This document shows positions 1-7,960 of a DNA stretch of 35,475 bases, in pieces (the stretch's first letter is position 1; every line of letters begins with the position of its first letter). This DNA comes from Gammaproteobacteria bacterium. GTDB lineage: Bacteria > Pseudomonadota > Gammaproteobacteria > Pseudomonadales > Azotimanducaceae. Made by a program: the position numbers and the translations under genes. A model generated the notes under the pieces. That model did not search any database and had not been told where the DNA came from. It was given only the letters and a program-made list of their open reading frames with translations. The stretch lies in NCBI GenBank assembly GCA_030433075.1, contig JAUILI010000022.1, positions 1 through 35,475 of the forward strand. Direction: 5' to 3'.

Positions 1-147
1 CCCCAGGGAGGCCACCAGGGGCGCGGTGCGTCTGCTATCCTCCACGGCGATAAGGGACACGGCGCTGAGCACGGTGCGCGCGCGCTCCGTAAGATCCCCC
101 AGGTGTCCAATGGGGGTTGCCACCACAAAAAGTGTGCCCGCAGCCAT
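1..147 (-). CDS. rsmI: 16S rRNA (cytidine-1402-2'-O)-methyltransferase RsmI, N-terminal part
   Basis: Only the first 49 codons are present; the gene runs off the left edge. The start is ATG at 145-147 on the minus strand, with a GGGAG Shine-Dalgarno-like stretch just upstream. The translation begins MAAGTLFVVATPIGHLGDLT and continues through a VEDSRRTAPL segment. The glycine-rich opening strand and the ATPIGHLGD motif are the SAM-binding hallmark of the RsmI/YraL family, which 2'-O-methylates C1402 of 16S rRNA. RsmI is normally divergent from lpoA in gammaproteobacteria, as here, with only 29 bp between the two start codons. Function follows from family knowledge; the C-terminal part cannot be assessed. 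Confidence 0.88.
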   Translation of the reverse strand, partial: MAAGTLFVVATPIGHLGDLTERARTVLSAVSLIAVEDSRRTAPLVASLG

Positions 148-176
148 GCCTGTCCGCTCCCACCTGGGTGATCGTC

Positions 177-1976
177 ATGCGCCATATCGAGGCTGAAGTG
201 TACCGAAGCGCACCGGGAAAGCGGGGCCGTTGGGGCCTTCTGCTTTTAATCACGCTCCTTTATGCCTGCACCAGCTCGGGCCCGGCTCCTACCCCGCAGC
301 CCGACGCCCAGCCTACGCCCGGGGGGAGCGTCCTTCAGCGCGGCGTCATGCGCCCGCAGGATAGGGGCCAGCTGGAAGCGCTCCTACTCCAAGGCGAGCG
401 CGCTCTGGCCGCCGGGGATCTGACCACCGCCAGCGCTGCCGAGGCCCAGATCACCGCAGCCCTCACCCTGCGCGCCAAGGCCTCAGCGTTCTCCCCCGCC
501 CTTGCGCTACGCTGGGCGCAGCTTCGAAGCGCCCTCGCCTTTACTGAAGGAGACACGCTCCGCAGCGCGACCCTCCTACTGCAAGCCCAAGCCCAGGCGC
601 CGGAGGATCAGCGGCAGCCCCTCATCGACCTCGCCTTCGATCGCCTCATCGCCACCTTACCGCCGCCGGCCCTGCCGGCCCAGGCGACGGATGCGCTGGC
701 GGCCTACCACGACCTCGCCCAGAGCCTCGCCGACTGCGCCCCCCTGCCGGCCCGGCTCCCGCAGGCCATCGCGGAATGGCAGGCGCGCTGGCCAGGGCAG
801 ACGCTCCCCGCGCGCTTAAGGCACCTTCCCCGCCCGGATAGCGGGAACGATCCCCTGCGCATTGCCGTACTGCTCCCCTTTACCGGCCCCCTACAAGGCG
901 CCGCCGAAGCGCTCCGGGATGGGCTCCTCGCGGCCCAGTTCGAAGCCCAGCGCCAGGGCTACGCCGGATCGGCCCTGCGCTTTTTCGATACCCGCGCCGC
1001 TGACCTGCCTAGAGCCTATGGCCAGGCCCTTAGCTTCCAGCCAGACCAGCTTCTGGGCCCCCTCGACCGCGAGGCGGTGAGCGCTCTCGACGCCCTACGC
1101 CAAGACGAAACCCAAGCGCCGCCCCTTCTTGCGCTCAACCGGCCCAGCGAGGGCAGCGCCCCCACGCTCTGGAGCTACGCCCTGGAACCAGAGATCGAAG
1201 GTGAGCAGCTGGCGAACCAAAACTGGCGCGCCGGCCATCGACGACTCCTCATCCTTCATGACGAAGCCCCCTGGGCCCAGCGCCTCGCCCTTGCCGCGAG
1301 CACCCACTTTGAGGCGCTCGGGGGCATCGTGGCTCGCCGCCAGCCCTTTTCCCCGAACGAAGATCTCGGTGCCACGGTCGCCGCAGCCCTGCTCGTGGAA
1401 GAAGGGGAAGCCCGGAGCCAAGCGCTGCGGCGGGTGCTTCGCGTACCCCTCGAAACGGAGCCGCGGCGACGCCAGGATGTGGACTCCGTGCTGCTCATCG
1501 CCGAGCCCCTTCAGGGGCAAACCTTAAAATCGGCCCTCGCCTACTACTTTGCCGGTGATCTCCCCGTTTGGGCGTCCTCCCAGGGCCTGGCTTCGGATTT
1601 AAGCGCGACGGCCCTGAAGGACCTTGAAAGCGTGACCTTCAGCTTGACGCCCTGGCAACTTGCCCAGGGTGACCCGGCAGGCCAGCGCTTGCGGGCCGCC
1701 TTCCCGGAAGCCGAGGGGGCCCTCGGACTCCTTTATGCCCTGGGCGTCGACGCCTGGCGCCTAGCCCAATGGCAGCGCTACGCCCCCCCGGGGCTCCCCT
1801 TCCCAGGCCTGACGGGGCTGCTCAGCCAAACCGAGGACCAGCGCTGGGTACGCACCCTACGCCTCGCCACCATTGAGCGCGGCGCCCTGCGCCCCAGGCC
1901 GGCGCGCCTTGCGCTGCCCTCCGCTGCCCCCCCAGCTGCCTCCCCCGCCGCCCTCCTTAGCTATCCGCCGCGGTGA
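177..1976 (+). CDS. lpoA: Penicillin-binding protein activator LpoA (outer-membrane lipoprotein)
   Basis: 599 aa. The family's role is to activate the synthase PBP1A from the outer membrane by reaching through the peptidoglycan. The N-terminus is a basic stretch, a hydrophobic segment and a lipobox-like LYAC with Cys31 as the lipidation site, then a Pro-rich linker (about residues 35-50). Residues about 55-215 are Ala/Leu-rich helical repeats (TPR-like). Residues about 228-580 form a periplasmic-binding-protein-like domain opening with IAVLLPFTGPLQG. I chose ATG 177 because it places the lipobox properly; an in-frame ATG at 117 lies inside rsmI's 5' region and would put 20 hydrophilic residues ahead of the signal. 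No strong Shine-Dalgarno is visible. The gene ends in a GTGA overlap with yraN. It is shorter than E. coli LpoA (about 680 aa). Confidence 0.86.
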   Translation: MRHIEAEVYRSAPGKRGRWGLLLLITLLYACTSSGPAPTPQPDAQPTPGGSVLQRGVMRPQDRGQLEALLLQGERALAAGDLTTASAAEAQITAALTLRAKASAFSPALALRWAQLRSALAFTEGDTLRSATLLLQAQAQAPEDQRQPLIDLAFDRLIATLPPPALPAQATDALAAYHDLAQSLADCAPLPARLPQAIAEWQARWPGQTLPARLRHLPRPDSGNDPLRIAVLLPFTGPLQGAAEALRDGLLAAQFEAQRQGYAGSALRFFDTRAADLPRAYGQALSFQPDQLLGPLDREAVSALDALRQDETQAPPLLALNRPSEGSAPTLWSYALEPEIEGEQLANQNWRAGHRRLLILHDEAPWAQRLALAASTHFEALGGIVARRQPFSPNEDLGATVAAALLVEEGEARSQALRRVLRVPLETEPRRRQDVDSVLLIAEPLQGQTLKSALAYYFAGDLPVWASSQGLASDLSATALKDLESVTFSLTPWQLAQGDPAGQRLRAAFPEAEGALGLLYALGVDAWRLAQWQRYAPPGLPFPGLTGLLSQTEDQRWVRTLRLATIERGALRPRPARLALPSAAPPAASPAALLSYPPR

Positions 1977-2368
1977 CCCCCTGGGGCGCAGGCTCCCCCA
2001 CCGGTCGTGCCGGGGAAGCCCGCGCCTCGGCCTTCTTGGCGGCCCGGGGTTATCACCTCCGCGCCCGGAACTGGCACTGCCGCTACGGGGAATGGGATCT
2101 GATCTTCGCCGCCCCAGACGATACGTTCTGGGTCTTTGTGGAGGTGCGCTTCCGCCGGCGCCCCCTGGGGGGCCAGACCGCGGCCACCATCACTCCCGCC
2201 AAACAGCGCCGCCTGACCCAGGCCGCGCAGCTCTACCTTGCCCACTGCGCTACCGCCGAGCACCGCAATCCACCGCCCTGTCGCTTCGACGTCATCGCGC
2301 TCACGGGGCCCACACCGGAGGACGCCCGGCTACACTGGATACGAAACGCCTTTAGCGCGGTAAACTAG
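1973..2368 (+). CDS. yraN: YraN family protein (UPF0102, PD-(D/E)XK nuclease fold)
   Basis: 131 aa starting at GTG 1973, whose bases overlap the lpoA TGA (GTGA), so translation is probably coupled. It shows the family signature in order: GRAGEARASAFLAARGY (about 11-27), GEWDLI (39-44) and FVEVRFR (55-61), which match the acidic and basic positions of the restriction-endonuclease-like fold. Arg replaces the classical Lys in VEVK; this is also seen in the E. coli homologue, so it is not a sign of decay. YraN has been linked to DNA processing but its physiological substrate is not established. In many gammaproteobacteria diaA follows; here dolP follows directly after 28 bp. Confidence 0.85.
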   Translation: MTPWGAGSPTGRAGEARASAFLAARGYHLRARNWHCRYGEWDLIFAAPDDTFWVFVEVRFRRRPLGGQTAATITPAKQRRLTQAAQLYLAHCATAEHRNPPPCRFDVIALTGPTPEDARLHWIRNAFSAVN

Positions 2369-2396
2369 GGGCTCTATCCACATAGGAAACGCCGCC

Positions 2397-2978
2397 ATGA
2401 AACGCGTCCTCGGGCCCCTTTCCCTCAGCATTGCCCTGCTTGCTGGCTGCGCCAGCCCGGGTAGCGACGGAAGCACGGCCACCGTCGAAGAGAAAAAAGG
2501 CCCCCCGGCGGCGATTCAGGCCCTCGGCAGCATCATCGACGACACGCGCATTGAAACCACCGGCCTGGTTCGGCTCCGTCGTGCCGGGGAAGGCCTGAAG
2601 GATGGGCACCTGGGGGTGACAAGCTTCCGCGGCGTCGTGCTGCTAACGGGGCAGGTGCGGGACGAGGAAAGTAAGGCCCTGGCCAGCGAAGTGCTGAGCG
2701 GCATCGAAGACGTTAAAACGGTATACAACGAGCTGACCATCAGCGGCCCCACGGCGCTCCTCGCTCGCTCGGCGGACGCCGTGGTCACCAGCAAGGTGAA
2801 GGCTCGGCTCCTCGCCAACGAGGCCGTGCGGGGCCTGGAAATCAAGGTAGTGACGGAAAACGGGACGGTGTACCTCTTGGGCACGGTCACCCGGGCGGAG
2901 GGGGAGGCGGCCACCGCCGCAGCCCGCGCCGTGGGGGGCGTCGAGCGCGTGGTGCGCATCTTCAGCTATTCCGACTAA
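2397..2978 (+). CDS. dolP: BON-domain outer-membrane lipoprotein DolP (YraP)
   Basis: 193 aa. The signal peptide ends in the lipobox LAGC with Cys18 as the acyl acceptor. Two BON domains follow, roughly residues 48-113 and 126-191, each with the V-x-L-x-G-x-V core (VVLLTGQV and VYLLGTV). DolP binds anionic phospholipid in the outer membrane and supports BAM function and septal envelope integrity; this is family knowledge. An AGGAAA Shine-Dalgarno precedes ATG 2397. The gene converges on sspB, with the two stop codons only 3 bp apart. Confidence 0.88.
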   Translation: MKRVLGPLSLSIALLAGCASPGSDGSTATVEEKKGPPAAIQALGSIIDDTRIETTGLVRLRRAGEGLKDGHLGVTSFRGVVLLTGQVRDEESKALASEVLSGIEDVKTVYNELTISGPTALLARSADAVVTSKVKARLLANEAVRGLEIKVVTENGTVYLLGTVTRAEGEAATAAARAVGGVERVVRIFSYSD

Positions 2979-2981
2979 CGC

Positions 2982-3398
2982 CTACTTCACCACTCGCAGC
3001 GTCGGCTTACCGCCGCCCCCGGGCGGCGGATCGTCTTCCGGGGGCTCGGAAGCCTCCGTAACCGAAAGAGGGTTCTCCTCCCCCGCCTCAGGCTCCGCCC
3101 CCAGCACCGTTCCCGCGCCGGTTTCCCGGGCATAAATGGCCAACACCGCGTTGAGCGGCACGTACACCGCGAAGGGGCTGCCCCCAAAGCGTCCCTGGAA
3201 GGACAGCCCGGCCTCGTCAATCAGCAGCTCTCGGACCGCCCGGGGCGAAACGTTCAAGGTGACCTTGCCATCGACGATGGCATGGCTCGGCACGCGCAAC
3301 CCGGGGCGCTGCGCATCCACGAGGATATGCGGCGTACAGTCCGAGTCGACAATCCAGTCGTAGAAGGCGCGGAGCAGGTAGGGACGCTGAGGACGCAT
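2982..3398 (-). CDS. sspB: ClpXP adaptor / stringent starvation protein B
   Basis: 138 aa. SspB tethers ssrA-tagged (trans-translated) peptides to ClpX in the cytoplasm. The folded substrate-binding domain covers about residues 1-100 and opens with RPYLLRAFYDWIVDS, followed by HILVDA and FGGSPFAVYVPLNAVLAIYA. A Pro/Glu/Gly-rich flexible tail follows, ending LRVVK, the conserved C-terminal ClpX-docking motif. It lies 12 bp downstream of sspA in the usual sspAB order, so the two are presumably co-transcribed. A strong inverted repeat (3010-3029) underlies the tail's GGGG linker. Confidence 0.92.
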   Translation of the reverse strand: MRPQRPYLLRAFYDWIVDSDCTPHILVDAQRPGLRVPSHAIVDGKVTLNVSPRAVRELLIDEAGLSFQGRFGGSPFAVYVPLNAVLAIYARETGAGTVLGAEPEAGEENPLSVTEASEPPEDDPPPGGGGKPTLRVVK

Positions 3399-3410
3399 GA
3401 CCTCGCCCCC

Positions 3411-4043
3411 CTAGTCGCGCATTTCTCGCTCAACTTCCGAAAGGCTGGCCTGGAAGCCATCGCGCTCGAAGAGACGCTCGGCGTACTTGAGCAGCGGCCG
3501 GCACTGCTTCTCGGGGAGCGCAATGCCCACCTTCGGCAAGCGCCACAGGATAGGGGCAACACAGCAATCGGCGAGGGTGAACTCGTCGCTCATGAAGAAG
3601 GGCTTTTCCGCGAAGATCGGCGACACGGCCATAAGGCTTTCCCGGAGCGACTTCCGCGCCTTGGTCAGGACCGTCTCTCGGCCCTTACCGACCATGAGCA
3701 CATCCAGATGGCCACACCAATCGCGCTGAATGCGATGCATCCAGAGGCGAGACAGCGCCCGAGCAACCGGGTACACGGGCAGCAGGGGCGGATGGGGGAA
3801 GCGCTCGTCGAGGTATTCCATGATGACCATGGATTCGTACAGCACAAGATCCCGGTCGAGGAGCGTCGGCACGGCGCCGTAGGGATTCAGCTCGAGGAGC
3901 TCTTCGGGCTTATTGTTGCCATCGACCTCAACGGTATCGACGGTGACGCCTTTCTCGGCGAGCACCATACGCACCCGGTGGCTGTAGTGATCCGTACCAT
4001 CAGAGAAAAAGGTCATTGAGGAGCGCTTTGCAACGACACCCAT
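3411..4043 (-). CDS. sspA: Stringent starvation protein A (GST-fold RNA polymerase-associated protein)
   Basis: 210 aa with a thioredoxin-like N-terminal GST domain (about residues 8-88, including the [24 protein letters not shown] region split over the cis-Pro) and a helical C-terminal domain (about 95-205). SspA binds RNA polymerase and affects stationary-phase and stress transcription; it is not an active glutathione transferase in characterised cases. The start [16 protein letters not shown] parallels the E. coli N-terminus, and a GGGGA stretch sits about 7 nt upstream of the ATG. The petABC terminator lies directly upstream on the same strand, so sspAB must be served by its own promoter in the short A-rich gap (4044-4093) or by read-through. 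Confidence 0.92.
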   Translation of the reverse strand: MGVVAKRSSMTFFSDGTDHYSHRVRMVLAEKGVTVDTVEVDGNNKPEELLELNPYGAVPTLLDRDLVLYESMVIMEYLDERFPHPPLLPVYPVARALSRLWMHRIQRDWCGHLDVLMVGKGRETVLTKARKSLRESLMAVSPIFAEKPFFMSDEFTLADCCVAPILWRLPKVGIALPEKQCRPLLKYAERLFERDGFQASLSEVEREMRD

Positions 4044-4093
4044 GGCGGAGTCCCCGTGCGTAGTTGTTTTTTTGAAAGCCTAAGGGCCGCGAC

Positions 4094-4120
4094 AAAAAGG
4101 CTGCGCCGGGAGGCGCAGCC
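4094..4120 (-). terminator. Intrinsic terminator of petABC
   Basis: A perfect 9-bp inverted repeat, GGCTGCGCC (4099-4107) and GGCGCAGCC (4112-4120), has a 4-nt loop. On the minus strand it is followed by a T-run (complement of the A-run 4094-4098). It begins about 10 bp after the petC stop codon and separates petABC from sspAB. Confidence 0.88.
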
Positions 4121-4130
4121 TTTCTAAGCC

Positions 4131-4898
4131 TTAGTGCACTTCTTTTTGGTATTCCCGGCCGAGGAGCCAGGTGAATACGTAGAGCACCAGGAGGAACAAG
4201 ATGACGTAAACGCCAATGCGCTGCCGATCGAGGCGGTAGGGCTCGCCGGTGTAGTCGAGGAAGTTCACGAGATCGTAAACCGCCGCGTCGTATTCCTCAG
4301 CGCTCAAAAGACCGGTGCCAGCTTCAACTTCAATGAAGCCGCACTGCTCCGAGGTCATGGGCTGGCCCGTAAGGCCGTCACGACCGCCTTCCGGCGCCTG
4401 CTTGCACACCTTCCGGGGCACCCCTTGCAGTTCGATCAGCGCGTGGGGCATGCCCGCATTCGGCAGCACGTCGTTGTTCACGCCGAGGGGCCGGCTGGGA
4501 TCGAGGTAGAAGCCCTTAAGATAGCTGTAAACCCAATCCGTGCCCCGCACCCGGGTGACCATGGACAAATCCGGGGGCTGGGCCCCAAACCAGTTCTTCG
4601 CTCCGTCCGCCGGCATGGCGTTGGTGATGTGCGAACCCATGTCCGCGCCCGCGGGCAGCAGGCTTGCCTGGTACAGGTCCGTGGGAATGCCGAGATCCTC
4701 GGCGGTCCGCACGTGACGCTGGTGCTCCAGGGAATGGCAGCCCAGGCAGTAGTTCATGAACAGCTTGGCCCCGTGCTGAAGCGACGGCAGATCCCGGTGA
4801 TCGGGGGTCATGGGCTCCAGGTGCACGCCGCTGTCGGAAGCCAGCGCCGCGGGGGTGGTCAGGGCGCAAAAGCCCAGAATCATCAAGAAACGCTTCAT
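4131..4898 (-). CDS. petC: Ubiquinol-cytochrome c reductase, cytochrome c1 subunit
   Basis: 255 aa. It carries electrons from the Rieske protein to soluble cytochrome c on the periplasmic side of the bc1 complex. A cleavable signal peptide (about residues 1-20) precedes the single haem c motif CLGCH at 51-55; Met150 in NAGMP is the likely sixth ligand. Cys165 and Cys186 flank an insertion and could form a disulfide (inference). A C-terminal membrane anchor spans about residues 228-247, followed by a short basic/acidic tail. It is the third gene of petABC and its ATG shares one base with the petB stop (TAATG). Confidence 0.95.
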   Translation of the reverse strand: MKRFLMILGFCALTTPAALASDSGVHLEPMTPDHRDLPSLQHGAKLFMNYCLGCHSLEHQRHVRTAEDLGIPTDLYQASLLPAGADMGSHITNAMPADGAKNWFGAQPPDLSMVTRVRGTDWVYSYLKGFYLDPSRPLGVNNDVLPNAGMPHALIELQGVPRKVCKQAPEGGRDGLTGQPMTSEQCGFIEVEAGTGLLSAEEYDAAVYDLVNFLDYTGEPYRLDRQRIGVYVILFLLVLYVFTWLLGREYQKEVH

Positions 4899-6181
4899 TA
4901 GGCAGGCACCCTCTCAGGAACGGGCTTCGTCTTCTCTACACGGGTGTACCAGGGCATGAGCACAAAGTAGGCGAAGTAGCCCGCCGTGCCGACCTGGGCC
5001 AACAGGGTGTAGAAGGGGCTGGCCGCTTGCGTACCAAGCCATCCGAGCAGGAAGAAGGACACGATGAACATGGCGAGCATGCCCTTGGAGATCGCACCCT
5101 TGTAGCGAATGGACTTCACCGGGCTACGGTCGAGCCAGGGCAGCACCGCCGGCAGGGCGATGGCCCCCACCATGACCACAAAGCCCCAGAACTTCGCGTC
5201 CATCCCAAAGAGCGGATAGGTCGCGGCGCGGAGCATCGCGTAGAAGGGCGTGTAGTACCAGACCGGCGCGATGTGCTCGGGCGTCTTCAGCGGGTTCGCT
5301 TGCTCGAAGTTCGGCGGCTCGAGGAAGTAGCCGCCCATCTCCGGGGCGAAGAACACCACGGAGCAAAACACGATAAGGAACAGGACAATCGCCGGGAGAT
5401 CGTGGCCGATGGTGTAGTAGGGATGGAAGGCAATGGAATCGAGCGGCTTGCCGTTCTCGTCCTTATGCTTCTTCACATCGATGCCGTCGGGGTTGTTGGA
5501 CCCCACGTGGTGCAGCGCAACGATGTGCAGGAACACCAGCATAATCAGCATGATGGGCAGCGCCACGACGTGCAGGGCGAAGAAGCGGTTCAGGGTGATC
5601 TCACTCATGAGGAAGTCACCGCGGACCCACTCCATCATGTCGGCGCCGACCACCGGGATGGCACCCACGAGGGACACAATCACCTGCGCGCCCCAGTAGG
5701 ACATGTTGCCCCAGGGCAGGAGATAGCCCATGAAGCCTTCGGCCATGAGGACGAGGAAAATCGCCATACCGAAGAGCCAGATGAGCTCCCGGGGCTTGCG
5801 ATAGGAGCCGTACATCATGCCCCGGAACATGTGGAGGTAAACCACAATGAAGAACGCCGACGCGCCGCTGGAGTGGAGGTAGCGAAGCAGCCACCCGAAC
5901 TCGACGTCGCGCATGATGTATTCGACGGAGGCAAAGGCCTTATCGCCGGCAGGCACGTAGCTCATGGTGAGCCAGATCCCCGTAAGGAGCTGATTCACCA
6001 GCACCACCATGGAGAGCACCCCAAAGAGGTACCACATATTGAAGTTCTTCGGCGCCCAGTAGCGAGACATATGGTACTCATAGGTCTCGACCAGGGGCAT
6101 GCGGGCATCAATCCAGTTCACCACCTGGGTGACACCGGCCATCACGGCGCCCGGCTTTTCTGACGATTTCGCATCACTCAT
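4898..6181 (-). CDS. petB: Ubiquinol-cytochrome c reductase, cytochrome b subunit
   Basis: 427 aa, the full-length fused type with eight expected transmembrane helices and both quinone sites. The haem b ligands are His103/His117 and His204/His219. The second pair is 15 residues apart instead of 14, as in b6-type proteins. The Qo-site motif is PVWY (306-309) where mitochondrial proteins have PEWY. A GAGGAG Shine-Dalgarno lies about 8 nt upstream of the ATG, inside petA. It overlaps both neighbours by single-base TAATG junctions, so the three subunits are tightly coupled. Confidence 0.96.
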   Translation of the reverse strand: MSDAKSSEKPGAVMAGVTQVVNWIDARMPLVETYEYHMSRYWAPKNFNMWYLFGVLSMVVLVNQLLTGIWLTMSYVPAGDKAFASVEYIMRDVEFGWLLRYLHSSGASAFFIVVYLHMFRGMMYGSYRKPRELIWLFGMAIFLVLMAEGFMGYLLPWGNMSYWGAQVIVSLVGAIPVVGADMMEWVRGDFLMSEITLNRFFALHVVALPIMLIMLVFLHIVALHHVGSNNPDGIDVKKHKDENGKPLDSIAFHPYYTIGHDLPAIVLFLIVFCSVVFFAPEMGGYFLEPPNFEQANPLKTPEHIAPVWYYTPFYAMLRAATYPLFGMDAKFWGFVVMVGAIALPAVLPWLDRSPVKSIRYKGAISKGMLAMFIVSFFLLGWLGTQAASPFYTLLAQVGTAGYFAYFVLMPWYTRVEKTKPVPERVPA

Positions 6182-6789
6182 TACGCGGACTCCTCATCTT
6201 CGCCGATCAAGATGATCGCATCGGACTCAAAGGTATAGGGCGGCACCTCGAGGTTCGAAGGTGCCGGTACGCCCGCGTAAACGCGCCCGGAGAGGTCGAA
6301 CTTGGAACCGTGGCAAGGGCAGAAATAGCCGCCCTTCCAGTTCCCGTCGAAGGCCTGGGGGCCCACCTCCGGGTAGTACTTCGGCGAGCACCCAAGGTGA
6401 GTGCAAATGCCGATAAGAACGGAGAGATCTTTGCGCTCTTCCCGGGCCCGCCAGCGGTTTGCCGCGTAGCTCGGCTGCTGGGACGGCCGGGCGCTGCCGG
6501 GGTCGGCAAGCATGGGCTCAAGCGCCTCAAGCTGATCCAACATCGCGTCGGTGCGCTTCACCACAAAGATGGGCTTGCCCCGCCATTCCGGCAGAGGCCC
6601 GAGGATTTCCCCCGGGCGGAGCTTGCTAACATCGGCGCGGACCGGAGCCCCAAGGGCTTTGGCCTTTGCACTGGGTTGCCAAGATGCGAGGAAAGGCACC
6701 GCGGCGCCTACCACGCCGGCGCCGCCCACCACGGAGGTCGCGCCAATCAAAAAGCGGCGCCGGGCAAGGTTCACTTCGCCGTTGCTCAC
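6181..6789 (-). CDS. petA: Ubiquinol-cytochrome c reductase, Rieske iron-sulfur subunit
   Basis: 202 aa from a GTG start with GGGAG upstream. The N-terminus has a twin-arginine-like motif (ARRRFLIG, residues 9-16) and one hydrophobic segment that stays as the membrane anchor. The [2Fe-2S] cluster boxes are CTHLGC (129-134) and CPCHG (157-161), giving ligands Cys129, His131, Cys157 and His160 and the usual disulfide pair Cys134/Cys159. It is the first gene of the petABC operon and oxidises ubiquinol at the Qo site of PetB. Confidence 0.96.
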   Translation of the reverse strand: MSNGEVNLARRRFLIGATSVVGGAGVVGAAVPFLASWQPSAKAKALGAPVRADVSKLRPGEILGPLPEWRGKPIFVVKRTDAMLDQLEALEPMLADPGSARPSQQPSYAANRWRAREERKDLSVLIGICTHLGCSPKYYPEVGPQAFDGNWKGGYFCPCHGSKFDLSGRVYAGVPAPSNLEVPPYTFESDAIILIGEDEESA

Positions 6790-6890
6790 GAAGAGTCTCC
6801 CTGGTCAATTTGGTCAGGTGTGCCGGGATGGATTCGGCAGAAACTTAGGCCGGATCACTCCCGAGCGTTTGCCCGCGCCAGCCGGTGCGG

Positions 6891-6899
6891 AGTCTAACA
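6891..6899 (-). promoter_or_regulatory. Possible extended -10 promoter element for petABC
   Basis: On the minus strand TGTTAGACT reads as an extended -10 (TG, one base, TAGACT, 4/6 matches to TATAAT) about 100 bp before the petA start. No convincing -35 hexamer lies 16-18 bp upstream. The spacer 6790-6982 otherwise shows no gene or obvious structure. Confidence 0.3.
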
Positions 6900-6982
6900 C
6901 AGCCAACCCCACCCTGGGGCAGCCATTTTTCCCGATCTGCAGGGCTTCCGAGGAAAAACGTCTCGTTGGCCCCGGCAGACAC

Positions 6983-7013
6983 AAAAACGCCCGAGCGGAA
7001 GACCGATCGGGCG
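6983..7013 (-). terminator. Intrinsic terminator of rplM-rpsI
   Basis: On the minus strand CGCCCGA and TCGGGCG (7007-7013 and 6988-6994 on plus) form a 7-bp stem that can extend by two more G-C pairs around a TCTT loop, followed directly by five T residues (complement of 6983-6987). It lies about 37 bp downstream of the rpsI stop codon. Confidence 0.87.
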
Positions 7014-7049
7014 CAGGGGCCGCCGAAGGACGGCCGAGCCTTTGCCGCC

Positions 7050-7466
7050 TTAGCGCTTGGAGTACTGCGGACGCTTCCGCGCCTTGCGCAGACCGACCTT
7101 TTTCCGCTCCACAGCCCGGGCGTCGCGAGTCACAAAGCCTGCAGCCCGCAGGGGCTGGCGCAGGGACTCGTCGTACTCGATCAACGCACGGCTGATGCCG
7201 TGGCGAATGGCGCCCGCCTGACCCGAGGGGCCGCCACCGCGGACGGTGACGAAGACGTCGAGCCGGTCGGTCATTTCCGTGAGCTGCAGGGGCTGCATCA
7301 CCACCATGCGCGACGTCTGACGACCAAAGAACTCATCGAGGGGCTTGTTATTTACCAGCACCCGGCCCTGACCAGGACGGAGGAAGACGCGCGCCGCGGC
7401 GGTCTTCCGACGGCCGGTGCCGTAGTTGCTGGCCCCACCCCGGGCTGCGCTTGAAGCGATGCTCAT
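7050..7466 (-). CDS. rpsI: 30S ribosomal protein uS9
   Basis: 138 aa, slightly longer than E. coli S9 (130) because of an N-terminal extension rich in Ala, Gly and Ser before [13 protein letters not shown]. The conserved body ([28 protein letters not shown]) and the basic tail ending [12 protein letters not shown], which reaches the P-site tRNA, are intact. It is co-transcribed with rplM across a 10-bp gap; its GAGGT Shine-Dalgarno overlaps the rplM stop codon, suggesting translational coupling. Confidence 0.97.
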   Translation of the reverse strand: MSIASSAARGGASNYGTGRRKTAAARVFLRPGQGRVLVNNKPLDEFFGRQTSRMVVMQPLQLTEMTDRLDVFVTVRGGGPSGQAGAIRHGISRALIEYDESLRQPLRAAGFVTRDARAVERKKVGLRKARKRPQYSKR

Positions 7467-7476
7467 AATTCTGACC

Positions 7477-7905
7477 TCAGACTTCTAAGGGTTGCGGCTG
7501 CTGCGCCGCATGGGGGTGCTCCGGGCCCGCGTAGACCTTGAGCTTCTTATAGACCGCCCGGCCGAGGGCGTTACGGGGCAACATGCCCTTCACCGCGGCC
7601 TCGATCACCCGCTCGGGGTGCTCGGCAATCATGTCCTTGAACACCACGCCGCGGATCCCACCGGGGTAGCCGGTGTGGCGCCAGTAAGTCTTTTGATCGG
7701 CCTTGTTGCCGGTCACTGCGACCTTTTCGGCGTTGACCACGACGATGTAGTCGCCGGTATCCACGTGCGGCGTGAATTCGGGCTTGTGCTTACCGCGCAG
7801 GCGGCGGGCGATTTCCGTGGCCAAACGTCCGAGGGTTTTATCCGCAGCGTCGATGAGTACCCAATCGCGCCGCACGTCGGCCGGCTTCGTGCTTTCCGTC
7901 TTCAT
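7477..7905 (-). CDS. rplM: 50S ribosomal protein uL13
   Basis: 142 aa, the same length as the E. coli protein. Recognised from [19 protein letters not shown], the [16 protein letters not shown] stretch and [11 protein letters not shown]. It is the first gene of the rplM-rpsI operon, read from a strong-looking promoter at 7961-7989 through a roughly 50-nt leader with a GC hairpin. The Shine-Dalgarno is weak, which would suit leader-mediated autoregulation. In E. coli L13 is reported to repress its own operon; that this happens here is inference. Confidence 0.97.
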   Translation of the reverse strand: MKTESTKPADVRRDWVLIDAADKTLGRLATEIARRLRGKHKPEFTPHVDTGDYIVVVNAEKVAVTGNKADQKTYWRHTGYPGGIRGVVFKDMIAEHPERVIEAAVKGMLPRNALGRAVYKKLKVYAGPEHPHAAQQPQPLEV

Positions 7906-7924
7906 GGATTATGCAGTCCGTCGA

Positions 7925-7943
7925 CGGCGCCCCAACGGCGCCG
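7925..7943 (-). promoter_or_regulatory. Hairpin in the rplM leader, candidate L13 autoregulatory site
   Basis: CGGCGCC (7925-7931) and GGCGCCG (7937-7943) form a perfect 7-bp stem with a 5-nt loop in the rplM 5' untranslated region, ending about 20 nt before the start codon. No T-run follows, so it is not a terminator. Its position between promoter and weak ribosome-binding site suggests a translational control element. Confidence 0.45.
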
Positions 7944-7960
7944 GAAAAATAAGGCCGCGC

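Noticed and set aside
117-176. Longer N-terminus for LpoA starting at ATG 117
   Set aside because: It overlaps the start of rsmI, has no Shine-Dalgarno and would place extra residues before a normal lipoprotein signal.
5027-6163. Long open frame (378 codons) on plus, opposite petB
   Set aside because: It is His/Glu/Val-rich with no recognisable domain, lies fully antisense to a clear cytochrome b gene, and arises from the high third-position GC of petB. The same holds for the open frames opposite petC (4134-4901), hisD (10362-11159), murA (12418-13230) and tldD (24177-25211).
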